The notes under the pieces: model-generated
Told to the model about the DNA's origin: nothing
The model's database searches: none
What the model saw: only the letters and a program-made list of their open reading frames with translations
Assembly (NCBI GenBank): GCA_015680685.1
Contig: MNCI01002869.1
Coordinates: forward strand, 26,948-58,268
Length of the DNA: 31,321 nucleotides
Direction: 5' to 3'
Source: Gnetum montanum
Taxonomy: Eukaryota; Streptophyta; Gnetopsida; Gnetales; Gnetaceae
In this document: piece after piece, positions 21,131 to 30,219 of the stretch
Position numbering within the stretch: the first letter of the stretch is position 1
Layout: every line of letters begins with the position of its first letter
Translations under genes and position numbers: made by a program

Positions 21131-24100
21131 AGGGGTCCCACTAGTTTTAGACCATGGGATTTATCATACAAAACATAGTGTGATCTAGTTGTAAGCTTCA
21201 AAGATTATGTTGATTGGATTACCAAGACCACTCATATATATTGTTGCATTTAAGAAATATAAAAGAGATTATAATACATATAATACAAATGAAAACCCAT
21301 TTTATCATAATGAGAGATAGAGAAAATATTTATAATTTTATGTTTTATAATTGTTATGGGTTTTATAATTATAAGGAATAAAATAATAATAAACACACAT
21401 GCATTGTGATTCCTCTTGGGGACAGGTGCAATGCTTGTGTTATAGTTCCTCTTGGAGACAAGTACAACACCACACATGAAATGCAATAAAATTTCTCTTA
21501 GTTACAACCTCGATGGCCCAATATCATTCTATATAGTTATGACATCCTTGGATAAGGGTGAGTCATCACAACTTTAAAAAATGATAAGTAAGTATTTTTA
21601 GTGTTTTAATGTTTAAGGTATCAACAATGGAATGAGGAAAAATCATAAGTTTTATTTCCTGTACAAACACTAGATTCCACGTTGACCAAATGGTTTCCGA
21701 CTATGTAAGTAATGTAGCACTCTAATAGAGTCTATTTGCACTTGTGAAATTGATGACTCAAAACACACAAGATAAAGAAGGAAGGAAATTAGCTTCCCTA
21801 AGGGAGGAAGAGCTATTCAGATAAAACTAGATGCCAAAAGCCAAACCTACAAAAAAACTAATTTTAATTAAATATATAACAAGCAACTATCACACCAGAT
21901 CAAGGCCATAAAATATACTCTAGGAAAACAAATACACAAACCATAGATCACATGTCATGTCATGCTACCAACCAATTCTCATGAAATCCTACCACACTCA
22001 ACAATAGGATTAGTGCACATTTGCTAGATGGAAATAAATAAATAAATACATACATACATCTCAAAAGCTCATCAACATAAATCCTCAAATGCAAAACCAT
22101 AAATATTCCAAACCAATAACGTGCATAAAAAACACATCTAAGCATAAGCATCACTAACTTTATAAATATCATACATATCAAGATACCAAAAACATGGTTT
22201 GTTACACTAATGCTTAACATTAGGAAGAGAAGAAATTGAAATCATCATGTTTTCAATATCACAAGTGAAGGGGAGGAAATAATACATTAATAATAAAATT
22301 ATCAAAGAATCAAAATAAGAACTTTTTATCCACTATTTAATTTGCAAACTTCAAGGAATAACTAATTCTTAAAGGGAAGTGTTAGAATATACCTCTAAGA
22401 TACAATCATTAGTTTCTTTAGTCACAAAAAGTTACAAAAAGTTAGGATGATCTATCATGAGGCATAACCACTTATGAGGCTTATAGGAGCTCAAGTCTAT
22501 ACCTTGTAAGGGATGCAAAAATGTGGATCAACAATGGAAATAAGAGTAATGAGAAAAAGAAAGAAAATATAAGTATTCATAAGCCAAGATAAAAGTAAAT
22601 TGTGATTCATAAGAACACAAGTGAGAAAAAGCTTTGAATCACAAGCATGAAGAGGAGTAGAGGATGAAAGTAGCTCCCAACTCTTCTAAATGGCAATTGA
22701 GGAGAGATGTCACGTAAGGAGAACTTAATGTTTTGAATATGCTTGACATCAAAAGAAGGATCGCTACATCAAGGATAAGATTGAAGAAATTCAACATAGT
22801 GAATCTACATGAAGGATTCACAAAAGGTGTAGCTACAAATGCTAAGTAGGAGAATAGAAAAGGCTACAATTGAGGTAGTAGTCCATTAGTTGTTGATGAT
22901 GGTTGAATCAACTTAGTAGTGGATTACTGAAGGTGTTCAAAGTGGTATAATCTATGCAATGCTAAGGATAATGATTTACTTACAAGCATCATAAGCATGC
23001 AGTGAGCCCACGATGCTAGAAGATACTACAATAATATAAAAGTTGTAGCATTGTTAGGGCAACACTACTTAAACACAAGTTCTTATGAACTTAGTATAAC
23101 CAAGTCCAAGAGTAATAGCAAGCCAAAAGATGATGTTGCCATTTACCAAAACTAGAAATAATACTGTTATAGACTATCTAGAATAGCTTATGATTAATAG
23201 TGATCTACGAAATAGACAAATGTGACTTCATAACTTAAAAGTAAACATAATCTCTTTAACCTTAAATTTACCTCCAACATAAAACCATATTTTCTTTAAA
23301 GATACCTCTATTCTCTATTACAATTTCATACGGTAAGCATCATCTCTTTAGCATTACAGTTTCAATCCAACATGAAACATTATTAGTGTAAAAAATGAAA
23401 TAGCTAAAAAAATGAGCAAACTTAGCTACATGTAATGCCATGCAAATAATCAATAGATGCAATAATGATATTCTCCATCTCTCATTAATTTATATAATGC
23501 TAAATTTGAACTCCATGCAATAGGGATCAACCACACACGATATATAGATTACTTCCCCTAAGGCAATATCAAAATAGTCGCTCAATCTGCCATTTTCGTA
23601 ACTTTTATAAATGAATCCAAAGTACATTGTTCATCAGCTCTTAGCTCTATTAAAAAAAAATTATAACAATTTTTTTCTATGTAAGATTGAAATTAACTTC
23701 CTCCAAAGAAAAAAAATATGTAATCTTCTAGCATCAAAATACATGGGTGTGTTATCTGAACTTTCCTGCATTGTAGCATTAGTTTCACAAAGTGATCCTT
23801 TTTGATGCATGATCATAACTTGTGACCAACAATTGTTTAAAGTAACTCAAATTGGCTTGCTAAATTTTAAGCTACATGTTAAATAGGTCAAAGAAGGCTT
23901 TCAGCATTGCTGCTTTCAAAAACTGATGGGGCATTGAATTATCAGTTCAAGGCATGCTCAATTTTGGCATCGCCAACAATTTCAAACAGACTATTTTAAT
24001 AAACTGAAACTAACGTGCATTTGAGAACAATGTCCAAAGTAATTAAAGCATATCGTTCACAAAATGAAGATTCCATTTGCAACTTGCAACTTTTAACAGT

Positions 24101-24300
24101 AACACGGGTTGAGATTGGCTTCGGAGTTTACTATTTGACAACGGTAGCTACAGTGAATATGATTCTTCCAGCACAGTTTTCGTTACAGAGAATGCCATTA
24201 CAAGCCAAGAAATCATTGAAATTTTGGCACAATTCTAATTAGATTTCAAATTCATATGCAGTCAATTTTTTCCACCCAAGCTCACATACAAATTATATTG
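21130..24300. other. AT-rich region with no recognised gene
   Basis: Only short frames without domains. Contains an AAAT/ACAT microsatellite at 22032-22060 and many A-rich runs. It includes the 3' flank of the F-box gene at its right end. Confidence 0.45.
22032..22060. repeat. AAAT / ACAT microsatellite
   Basis: Four AAAT units pass directly into about three ACAT units. Confidence 0.8.
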
Positions 24301-24311
24301 ATATATGAACA

Positions 24312-24317
24312 TTTATT
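24312..24317 (-). terminator. Probable polyadenylation signal AATAAA
   Basis: On the minus strand AATAAA lies about 80 bases after the TGA stop of the F-box gene, followed by AT-rich sequence with TGT-rich stretches. This is the usual placing for a plant near-upstream element. Confidence 0.5.
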
Positions 24318-24397
24318 AAAATTCGAATGAAAACAAAGCATACCAGCCATTTTAGTAATTTCTTTCTACTAGTATTTGAGATTATAAGATATAAAAT

Positions 24398-25844
24398 TCA
24401 CTCTGTATCAATCCCAGTGAGAGGTTCAAGCATTACACCATCAAATATCAAACCAGATTTCCACCATCCTGATTCCAATTCCAATAATGAAAATTCAACA
24501 GGTTGAGCATCCCAATCAGCATGGACATTGAATTCCCCAGAAACTAAGCGAATCCATCCATCTTTTGTTTTGAGATCAGAGCTGATAAGCGAGATTCCCT
24601 CACTATCAAGCATCTGACTATTTTGCAGTTTCTCCCCATCAGGCAACTTGATGCTTACTGTGACTGGGTAGCCTCCATCCCAACCATAGGCTCCCTGTGA
24701 CATTTTCACCATAAAAGAGACCCTGTACTTAGTGTCAATGGATAGAACATTACAATCTATATTTCCCGTTATCTCCAACCAGCAAACATCCTTTAGGACA
24801 GCAACCTGTCTGAACCTGGTTCATCAATTTCGCTAATATTACTGTCTCTCCAAAATGCAGTGAAATCTTTAAAGTTTTAATAATAATTGAAAATAAAAGG
24901 TTACTTTGAATCATGCTAGGATTTGACTAGAATTAAAATTAACAATCATAAAATCTGCAGCTTCTAAGAGTTAAAGCAACATATAGACGGCTAGAGTCAG
25001 TTTAACTAATATCAGGATTTACATGAGAAAAGAAGTTTTAATCAGGAACAGTTTTACCAAAAACCAGTCCGGGAACAGGGGTATATATCATTTACTTCAA
25101 CGGTGAATTTGTTCAAAAAGTTAACGAAAATTCAATTGTCATGAACCCTGACCTCGAATCTGCTCTTGATTCCCAGCTCCAGTACGCAGGTGTGGTACCC
25201 CAGACGATCGTTAAAGCCATGGCAGAAATCATGTAACATATCTTTCCAGTAGACGGCTCAAGCCAAATCATCTGCAAAACAATAAGCATCAGTTTCTCCT
25301 CCAGAAGAACATATAATGAAAACAGCATTCAGAATCCTAGGATTTCTAATCCTAAACTCTGAAAATTCGACTTCTACGGCTTTCAGTAAAAGCACAAAAG
25401 AAATCAACATTCATATTTTACAGTATCCCCAGGTGCTACGTACTTTAGGTCAGAAATAAAGGCCTAAAACAATGAAAATTGAAGGATTTGTTTCTTACAA
25501 AAAACAAAAAAAAAAAAAAAAGAGACAACCGGAAACAAAACGTTTACCTTCTTTTCATTATCAACCAGAACAGGATCACGCAGTAAAGAAAAAAGCTTAA
25601 TCTTAGATGTAAAAACAATGTTGGGTATGGCAACCGTAGCCAGAATTCTGCGACAGTGATCTTCAGGAGGGACGAAGTGATCCCAGACTTTATCGGAAAC
25701 TACTGCTGATTGCATAGACTTTGAAAGCGCAGAACATCTTATGATGTCGGTGGGAGAAGTACGCCACAGAATCTCGCTGATGCAATCTTCAGGCAGATCT
25801 GTGAATTTGGTGCCCACTTCGTCGGCCATTGCAGAGGCTTTCAT
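24398..25844 (-). CDS. F-box protein of the PP2-B (phloem protein 2 / Nictaba-like lectin) family, three exons
   Basis: Exons by splice-site reading: 25844-25548 (99 codons), 25271-25153 (119 bp) and 24815-24398 (418 bp). The phases join without a break into 277 residues plus TGA. Exon 1 carries the F-box at about residues 14-60 (LPEDCISEILWRTSP, then SDKVWDHFVPPE). Exons 2 and 3 carry the PP2 lectin domain, with the family landmarks WLEPSTGKICYMIS, WGTTPAYW, DSR-F across the second junction, VCWLEI, and the closing GWWKSGLIFDGVMLEP. Known for the family: the F-box binds SKP1 in an SCF ubiquitin ligase and the PP2 domain binds glycans or protein clients. Its target here is unknown. Length and intron positions fit the family. 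The start could be Met1 or Met6 (MKASAM); Met1 is kept because it opens the frame. No internal stop or frameshift is seen, unlike all neighbouring ORFs, so the gene is probably functional. Confidence 0.93.
24816..25152 (-). other. Intron 2 of the PP2-B F-box gene
   Basis: Donor CGAG|GTCAGG at 25152 and acceptor AACCAG|GTTCAG ending at 24816, 337 bp, phase 2. The donor is GT but weak at +3. The join is supported because it restores the conserved DSRF...VAVLKDVCWLEI stretch and keeps the frame. A nearby alternative acceptor (ACAG at 24806) would drop three residues and keep the frame. Confidence 0.8.
25272..25547 (-). other. Intron 1 of the PP2-B F-box gene
   Basis: Donor AAG|GTAAAC at 25547 and acceptor TTTTGCAG|ATG ending at 25272, 276 bp, phase 0. 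Just downstream of the donor the transcribed strand has a run of 16 T (16 A on the plus strand at 25506-25521). It separates the F-box exon from the start of the PP2 domain. Confidence 0.85.
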
Positions 25845-25885
25845 GAGAACCGTTTCCCTGGATATTTCTCGATTGGTGGAACACG

Positions 25886-25894
25886 AATATATAG
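25886..25894 (-). promoter_or_regulatory. TATA-like box of the F-box gene
   Basis: Minus strand CTATATATT, centred about 46 bases upstream of the ATG. If it is the real TATA box, the 5' UTR would be only about 10-20 bases. The upstream 25930-26230 stretch is richer in CpG than its surroundings, and carries an inverted CCAAT (26111-26115) and a perfect 7-bp inverted repeat at 26106-26124. Confidence 0.45.
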
Positions 25895-25929
25895 AGGGGA
25901 AACCAGTGGATATCTGTAAAAGTGGAAGA

Positions 25930-26240
25930 CGACTCCGTTAATACCAGACAAACCAGTGGAGAGCTTCTGGCCACCTGTTTTTCTAGCAACGAGGCGGCAT
26001 TCAAGTTGCTTCGTGGCCAAGTTTCGCAACGCGCGTTAAAAGTGGCAACAAAAAGCGTGGATAAGACTTCAGTTTTTATCGACGAAAGTGGGACCGGTTG
26101 AATCATTCACCAATCGGTGGTGAACCTTTCACATTTTCAACAAGGTTTCTAACCGGAACATTCTAAGGTTGAAAGACGGGGAATGCTCAGAAAAAGCGAT
26201 TTTTACTCGGCGGAGATTGCTTTCCCTAAATAAAAAATCA
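25930..26240. promoter_or_regulatory. Upstream region of the F-box gene
   Basis: About 300 bases with more CpG and more complex sequence than the flanking transposon debris. It contains the hairpin TTCACCA-ATCGG-TGGTGAA (26106-26124) and a nearby ACCGGTT (26092-26098). No coding region is supported here; the open frame at 25789-26106 on the minus strand is a shadow overlapping exon 1. It probably includes the promoter. Confidence 0.4.
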
Positions 26241-26940
26241 CCCATTAAGTTTTATGGACATCTGACATAAAACCATCATCCTACCTAATTGGCAAAAGGG
26301 ATGGGGCCTTCGTAGCGTGGCAGAAAGGATGGAAACTAAATTTGATATACCTTTGTATTTATTCAAGTAAGAAGAGTTGGTAAGGAGAGGGCAATGAATT
26401 TTATGTAGCCCATTGTGTTGTTATTTGGCTATATGCGGGCTCGATGAGAAGGGAAGTTGAATTGCCCTGAGTAGTCTTGATAGCCATTGTTTCTTATTCC
26501 TTCCCATCCCATGCTAGAGCCAAGCCATCCCGATTTAGTATTTTAGGTTATTTTACGCATTTCATGCTTGCCATCATCTTGATGCTTTTATTTAGTTTAG
26601 TTGTTGCTACATCTCGTTCATTACCATAAAGAATGCTTTCAATGGTTTCACATTGTGACTTTCATGGTGATTAGGTAAATTTCATGGTTTTAGCATACAA
26701 ACTATTATTCTTTTATTTAGTTTAGTTGTTGCTACATCTCATTCCATTATGGTAAAGAATGCTTTCAATGGTTTCACATTGTGACTTTCATGGTGATTAG
26801 GTAAATTTCATGGTTTTAGCAAACAAGCTGTTAGGATTGATTGAAATTCTTGTCTTGCGCAGTACTTCATTTGGTATTTCATTGGAAAGGTCGTTTCCAC
26901 CATGAGTGGATTCTTTCACTATGTAGTTAAAGGTTTTGTC
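26240..26940 (+). mobile_element. Probable left LTR of a chromovirus-like gypsy element
   Basis: The right end (GTTTTGTCA, 26932-26940) is followed within five bases by a primer-binding site. It contains the 125-bp tandem duplication. The left boundary and any target duplication were not found, so the start is a guess, placed at the change from the F-box gene's upstream sequence. Confidence 0.4.
26585..26835 (+). repeat. 125-bp tandem duplication
   Basis: Two copies (26585-26709 and 26710-26835) starting CTTTTATTTAGTTTAGTTGT are almost identical, including TTCATGGTGATTAGGTAAAT. They lie upstream of a primer-binding site, so probably inside the LTR of the following element. Confidence 0.85.
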
Positions 26941-26945
26941 ATTTT

Positions 26946-26957
26946 TGGTATCAAAGG
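26946..26957 (+). other. Primer-binding site for initiator tRNA-Met
   Basis: TGGTATCAAAGG matches TGGTATCAGAGC at ten of twelve positions. Confidence 0.65.
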
Positions 26958-27119
26958 TAGTTTTGATTCCTTAAGTACAAAAATAAGAGTTTTGAACTAT
27001 GGGATGGTAAAAATGCATTGCGTTGTAAGTAGAAGCAAAGGTGTAGGTCAGCATAATCTAAGGATGATGCCCATGGACATGGTAGAGACCATTGATATTT
27101 GGTGGAGCTTGTAGGCCAA

Positions 27120-27680
27120 GATGGAGGCCATAAAAACTACACAACATTATGAAGTGTCTCCACCCAGAAGTACCACTAAGGTGGAAGAAGAATTTAACAA
27201 ACATGAGAACCTAGAATGTTGGCCCATCATCATACGAGTAACCATGGCAAGATAATGTCTTAGTAGCAACAAAGGACGAGAAGGAGGAATGATTCTTATG
27301 AGCCTTATCTTAGATCAGAAGTCATGCAAAAATTGATGTTTCTTATTCTTGTTAGTACCATTGATCCTAATGCTTTGTTTGATTGGGTTAGACATATGGA
27401 ATCATATTTTAAGTTTGACAAGACTAAAAAGGCCAAAAAAGTGAAAATTGTGGTAATAAAGCTAATAGGCTTTGTTGCTACTTGGTGGGAGAAAGTATAG
27501 GTGGAGCGAAGATTGAAGGGTAGGGAGAAAATCAACACATAGACACTATTTGTGCAAATGTTGAAGAGTAAGCATCTCCCTAGACATTATCACAGTGATA
27601 TTTATGCAAAATTGTAAAAGCTACATTAGAAGGAGAAGAGTGTAACAACCTATATGGAGGAGTTTTGCTAGAGTACATGG
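27120..27680 (+). pseudogene. Chromovirus-like gypsy gag remnant
   Basis: The plus frame from about 27360 reads DPNALFDWVRHMESYFKFDK, then KKVKIVVIKLIGFVATWWEK, then LKSKHLPRHYHSDIYAKL and VTTYMEEF. This is the standard order of plant Ty3 gag (DP..F..W, KV.....L.G.A..WW, FLP..Y......L, SV..Y..EF). Several TAG/TAA stops make it dead. The minus-strand frame at 27305-27538 is its shadow. Confidence 0.75.
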
Positions 27681-27689
27681 TGGGAATGC

Positions 27690-28604
27690 GTTCCCTTTAG
27701 CTTTTGAATTCTACCAATCATACCTCAAAATTTAACTAAATGAATTGACTACAACTAGACTATGAATAATGACTAAATCATTATTTGACAAATCATAAGT
27801 CATAGTAGACTCTTGGTTAACTTGTGGTCCCTTATCGTTGGTCATGATTAGGTTATGGTTGTCTCGAAAATTAAGACTTTGATTATGGATTGTGGCTAGC
27901 TTGTAATTTCATGACCGTGGGTCATGAAGTGATTATGGTGGCCTGACCATTGGTCATGGTGCCTTAGAATAGTGTTAGATTGCTACATTTGACCTATGAA
28001 TTGATTTTGTTAAGACCACAAGACATGATAGGATCATGCTATAATACCATGACTCATTATGAGGTTGTGGTAAACTAAAATAGAGATTTTTTCTTCTCTA
28101 AGGATACCTGATTCATGGTAAGATTGTGGTAAGGACTATGTATATAGCGCATGTCATGGTTGAATCATGGTTTCATTGGTAATGCTAATTTTAATGTTGA
28201 AAAAAGCCCAAATGATATGTGTAAGTAGTGATGAATGAAGGCAATCCTTAGCATCAAACGTGGTCCAAAAGGGTAGAGATTTGGAGTTTTTTTTAATGCT
28301 CACACCAAGTGTAGAAGATGGTTAAAAGAATTTTCAACAAGTTATCTTTCTTCCTTTAAATTGAATTCTTTCCTTCTTGAGCTTGAAATGATTATTAGAC
28401 CTACAAAGAATAATAAGCAATGGTAGGGAGAACTAATAGATGTGATCTTCAAGATTGATCTTTTCTCTTCTTGAATAAGATTGAGATTGAGATGAGAATG
28501 AAATTAATTTAAAATTGATAATATCAATGGTATCTTGAGATAATTTGAAATAGATGAAATAACTAAGATAAAAACTAGAAAATTAAATAAAATCTAACTA
28601 CTAT
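27690..28604. other. No gene recognised; TCATGGT-rich repeats
   Basis: Between 27780 and 28190 the words TCATGGT, GTCATGA and GATTATGG recur many times, including the inverted CATGACC-GTG-GGTCATG (27910-27926). After that it is AT-rich and unassigned. Confidence 0.4.
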
Positions 28605-29152
28605 TGATGAGTGGCGAGGTACCCCTACACTCAACCATACGAATACGAGCGTAACACGTGCGATTCGGTCGAACTCTGCAGACTAAGTGCCTACACGCCT
28701 TATGGAACACTTAAGGTTAATTATTTGTTGTCTTCCCAGACTTACTTGTATTTGTCATGGTGTATGGTTAAGTAAGTTTGAGGTATATGGTTTTTATATC
28801 TTTTTATGTTTTATCTCCTATGCTATTGAGTTGAAGGGTAGAGAGACTAATTACTAACTTTAACTAATGAACTAAGTCTAATTTAACCTAGCATCAGCAT
28901 TCGTTCCCACTTACTGTACACACCTTGAACCAATGCAACCGTGGTTACCAAATGCTAGTCATTGCTGGGATCACCACATGTAACACATGCTCGAAGTAGT
29001 CATACTGAGGCACTTAACTAGGAGAGAAGGGTTGAGAAAGATTTAATTCCTAATAAAGCATTTAAATGGAAAACAGTAAATAACAATAAATAAATCCTAA
29101 TTAGCCTATTCCATGCACTGCAAGGTTTATCCAAGAAGCTCGTCTTTATTGC
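28605..29152 (-). mobile_element. Older, truncated LTR of the TGATGAG/ACTCATCA family
   Basis: The minus strand ends ...GTACCTCGCCACTCATCA at 28605 and starts near AATAAA (29145-29150), where the neighbouring LTR interrupts it. Compared with 29153-29940 it has lost many CpGs (for example CGTGCGATTCGGT against CGCGCGATCCGGT) and lacks the repeat expansion. The U3 and TATA part is missing, presumably beyond the window. Confidence 0.8.
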
Positions 29153-29579
29153 TGATGAGTGGCGAGGTACCCCTACACTCAACCATACGAATACGAGCGT
29201 ACACGCGCGATCCGGTTGAACTCCGCAGACTAAATGCCTTAACGCCACAATGAACACTTGGGGTTAATTGTTCGTTGTCTTCCCAGGCTTGCTTGTAAGT
29301 GTCACGGTGTATGGTTAAGCAAGTCTGAGGTATGTGATTTTTTTGGTATTTTCGGCTTATCTTCTATGCTACCAGGAGAAAGGGTTGAGAAAACTAAACT
29401 AACTCTAACTAAGATCTAAGTCTAAATTAACTAGCGTCAGCATCCGTTCCCACTTACCGGACACACCCTGAACTATGCAACTGCAGCTTACCAAACGCTA
29501 ATCGTTACTGGGATCGCCACACGTAACGCAAGTGCTCGAAGTGGTCGTACTGAGGCACCTATTTAGCCTAAGTGTGATA

Positions 29580-29824
29580 AGCAGCCGATTCCTTAGCCAG
29601 CCGTACACACCCGTGGGTGCTCGTAACTAAGTCGTACTTATCACACGTTCTAGCCTAGCAATGAGCAGCCGATTCCTCAACTAGCCGTACACATCAGACT
29701 ACTACTGGGATTACCAAGCGCAGAATCCTGGAATACGCTACTGGGTTACCAAGCAGCCAATGCTCGTAATTGAGTCGTACTCATGCGTTGCGTCAAGCAG
29801 CCGATTCCTTGACTAGCCGTACAC
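29580..29824 (-). repeat. Three copies of a 29-bp repeat in the LTR
   Basis: AGCAGCCGATTCCT...AGCCGTACAC occurs at 29580-29608, 29664-29692 and 29796-29824 (plus-strand reading). Between them GCTCGTAA..GTCGTACT words also repeat (near 29619, 29762 and 29834). Neither related LTR (17343-18188 or 28605-29152) has this expansion. Confidence 0.8.
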
Positions 29825-30102
29825 GTCCGTAGACGCTTGTAATCAAGTCGTACTTGAACGCACTAGGAAAGCAGTAAATGAAAGCAATAAATGAAACCAC
29901 GTGCTACAAGGTTTATCCAATCAAGTTCGTCTTTATTGTCGTACACAACTTGGGTTCAGGTTACAAGCTGCTTGAATAAAGAGCCGTTTACTCTAGGACT
30001 CCTACTACGGGCACATGGGAAAAAATTCTAACTCTGGAGTGATCAATCTGCCAGAGCTTCACTACACTAGCCAGGATTGGGAAATGAAGGGAGTACCTCC
30101 TC

Positions 30103-30112
30103 TTATTTATAG
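30103..30112 (-). promoter_or_regulatory. LTR TATA box
   Basis: Minus strand CTATAAATAA followed by GAGG, identical in context to the TATA box of the plus-strand LTR at 17461. Confidence 0.7.
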
Positions 30113-30129
30113 AAATGGTGGTGGGATGC

Positions 30130-30200
30130 GATATCGCGTACGCGATATCACAGGGAAAGACGCGATATCGCGTACGTGATATCGCATGGGATGCGATATC
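30130..30200 (-). promoter_or_regulatory. GATATC palindrome cluster in U3
   Basis: A 20-bp perfect palindrome GATATCGCGTACGCGATATC lies at 30130-30149. A near copy at 30164-30183 has flanking GC pairs that extend its outer arms to 30162-30185. A third GATATC lies at 30195-30200. The cluster is 18-97 bases upstream of the TATA box, the place of an LTR enhancer. Binding factor unknown. Confidence 0.7.
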
Positions 30201-30219
30201 AGCAAATCATGTCTCATCA

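Larger units (their letters stand above)
29153..30219 (-). mobile_element. 3' LTR of a minus-strand Athila-like element (1067 bp)
   Basis: It reads on the minus strand from TGATGAGAC (30219) to CACTCATCA (29153). It contains a GATATC palindrome cluster (30130-30200), a TATA box (30103-30112), AATAAA (29932-29937) and three copies of a 29-bp repeat in its downstream half. The polypurine tract precedes it at 30220, so its internal region extends to the right beyond the window. CpG retention marks it as younger than the adjoining LTR. Confidence 0.85.

Noticed and set aside
21960-22220. 86-codon hydrophobic minus-strand frame
   Set aside because: It sits in AT-rich sequence over a microsatellite. 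It has no splice context and no recognised family.
25789-26106. 105-codon minus-strand frame overlapping the F-box exon
   Set aside because: It is in another frame over exon 1 and the promoter, with no domain. The F-box frame explains the locus.
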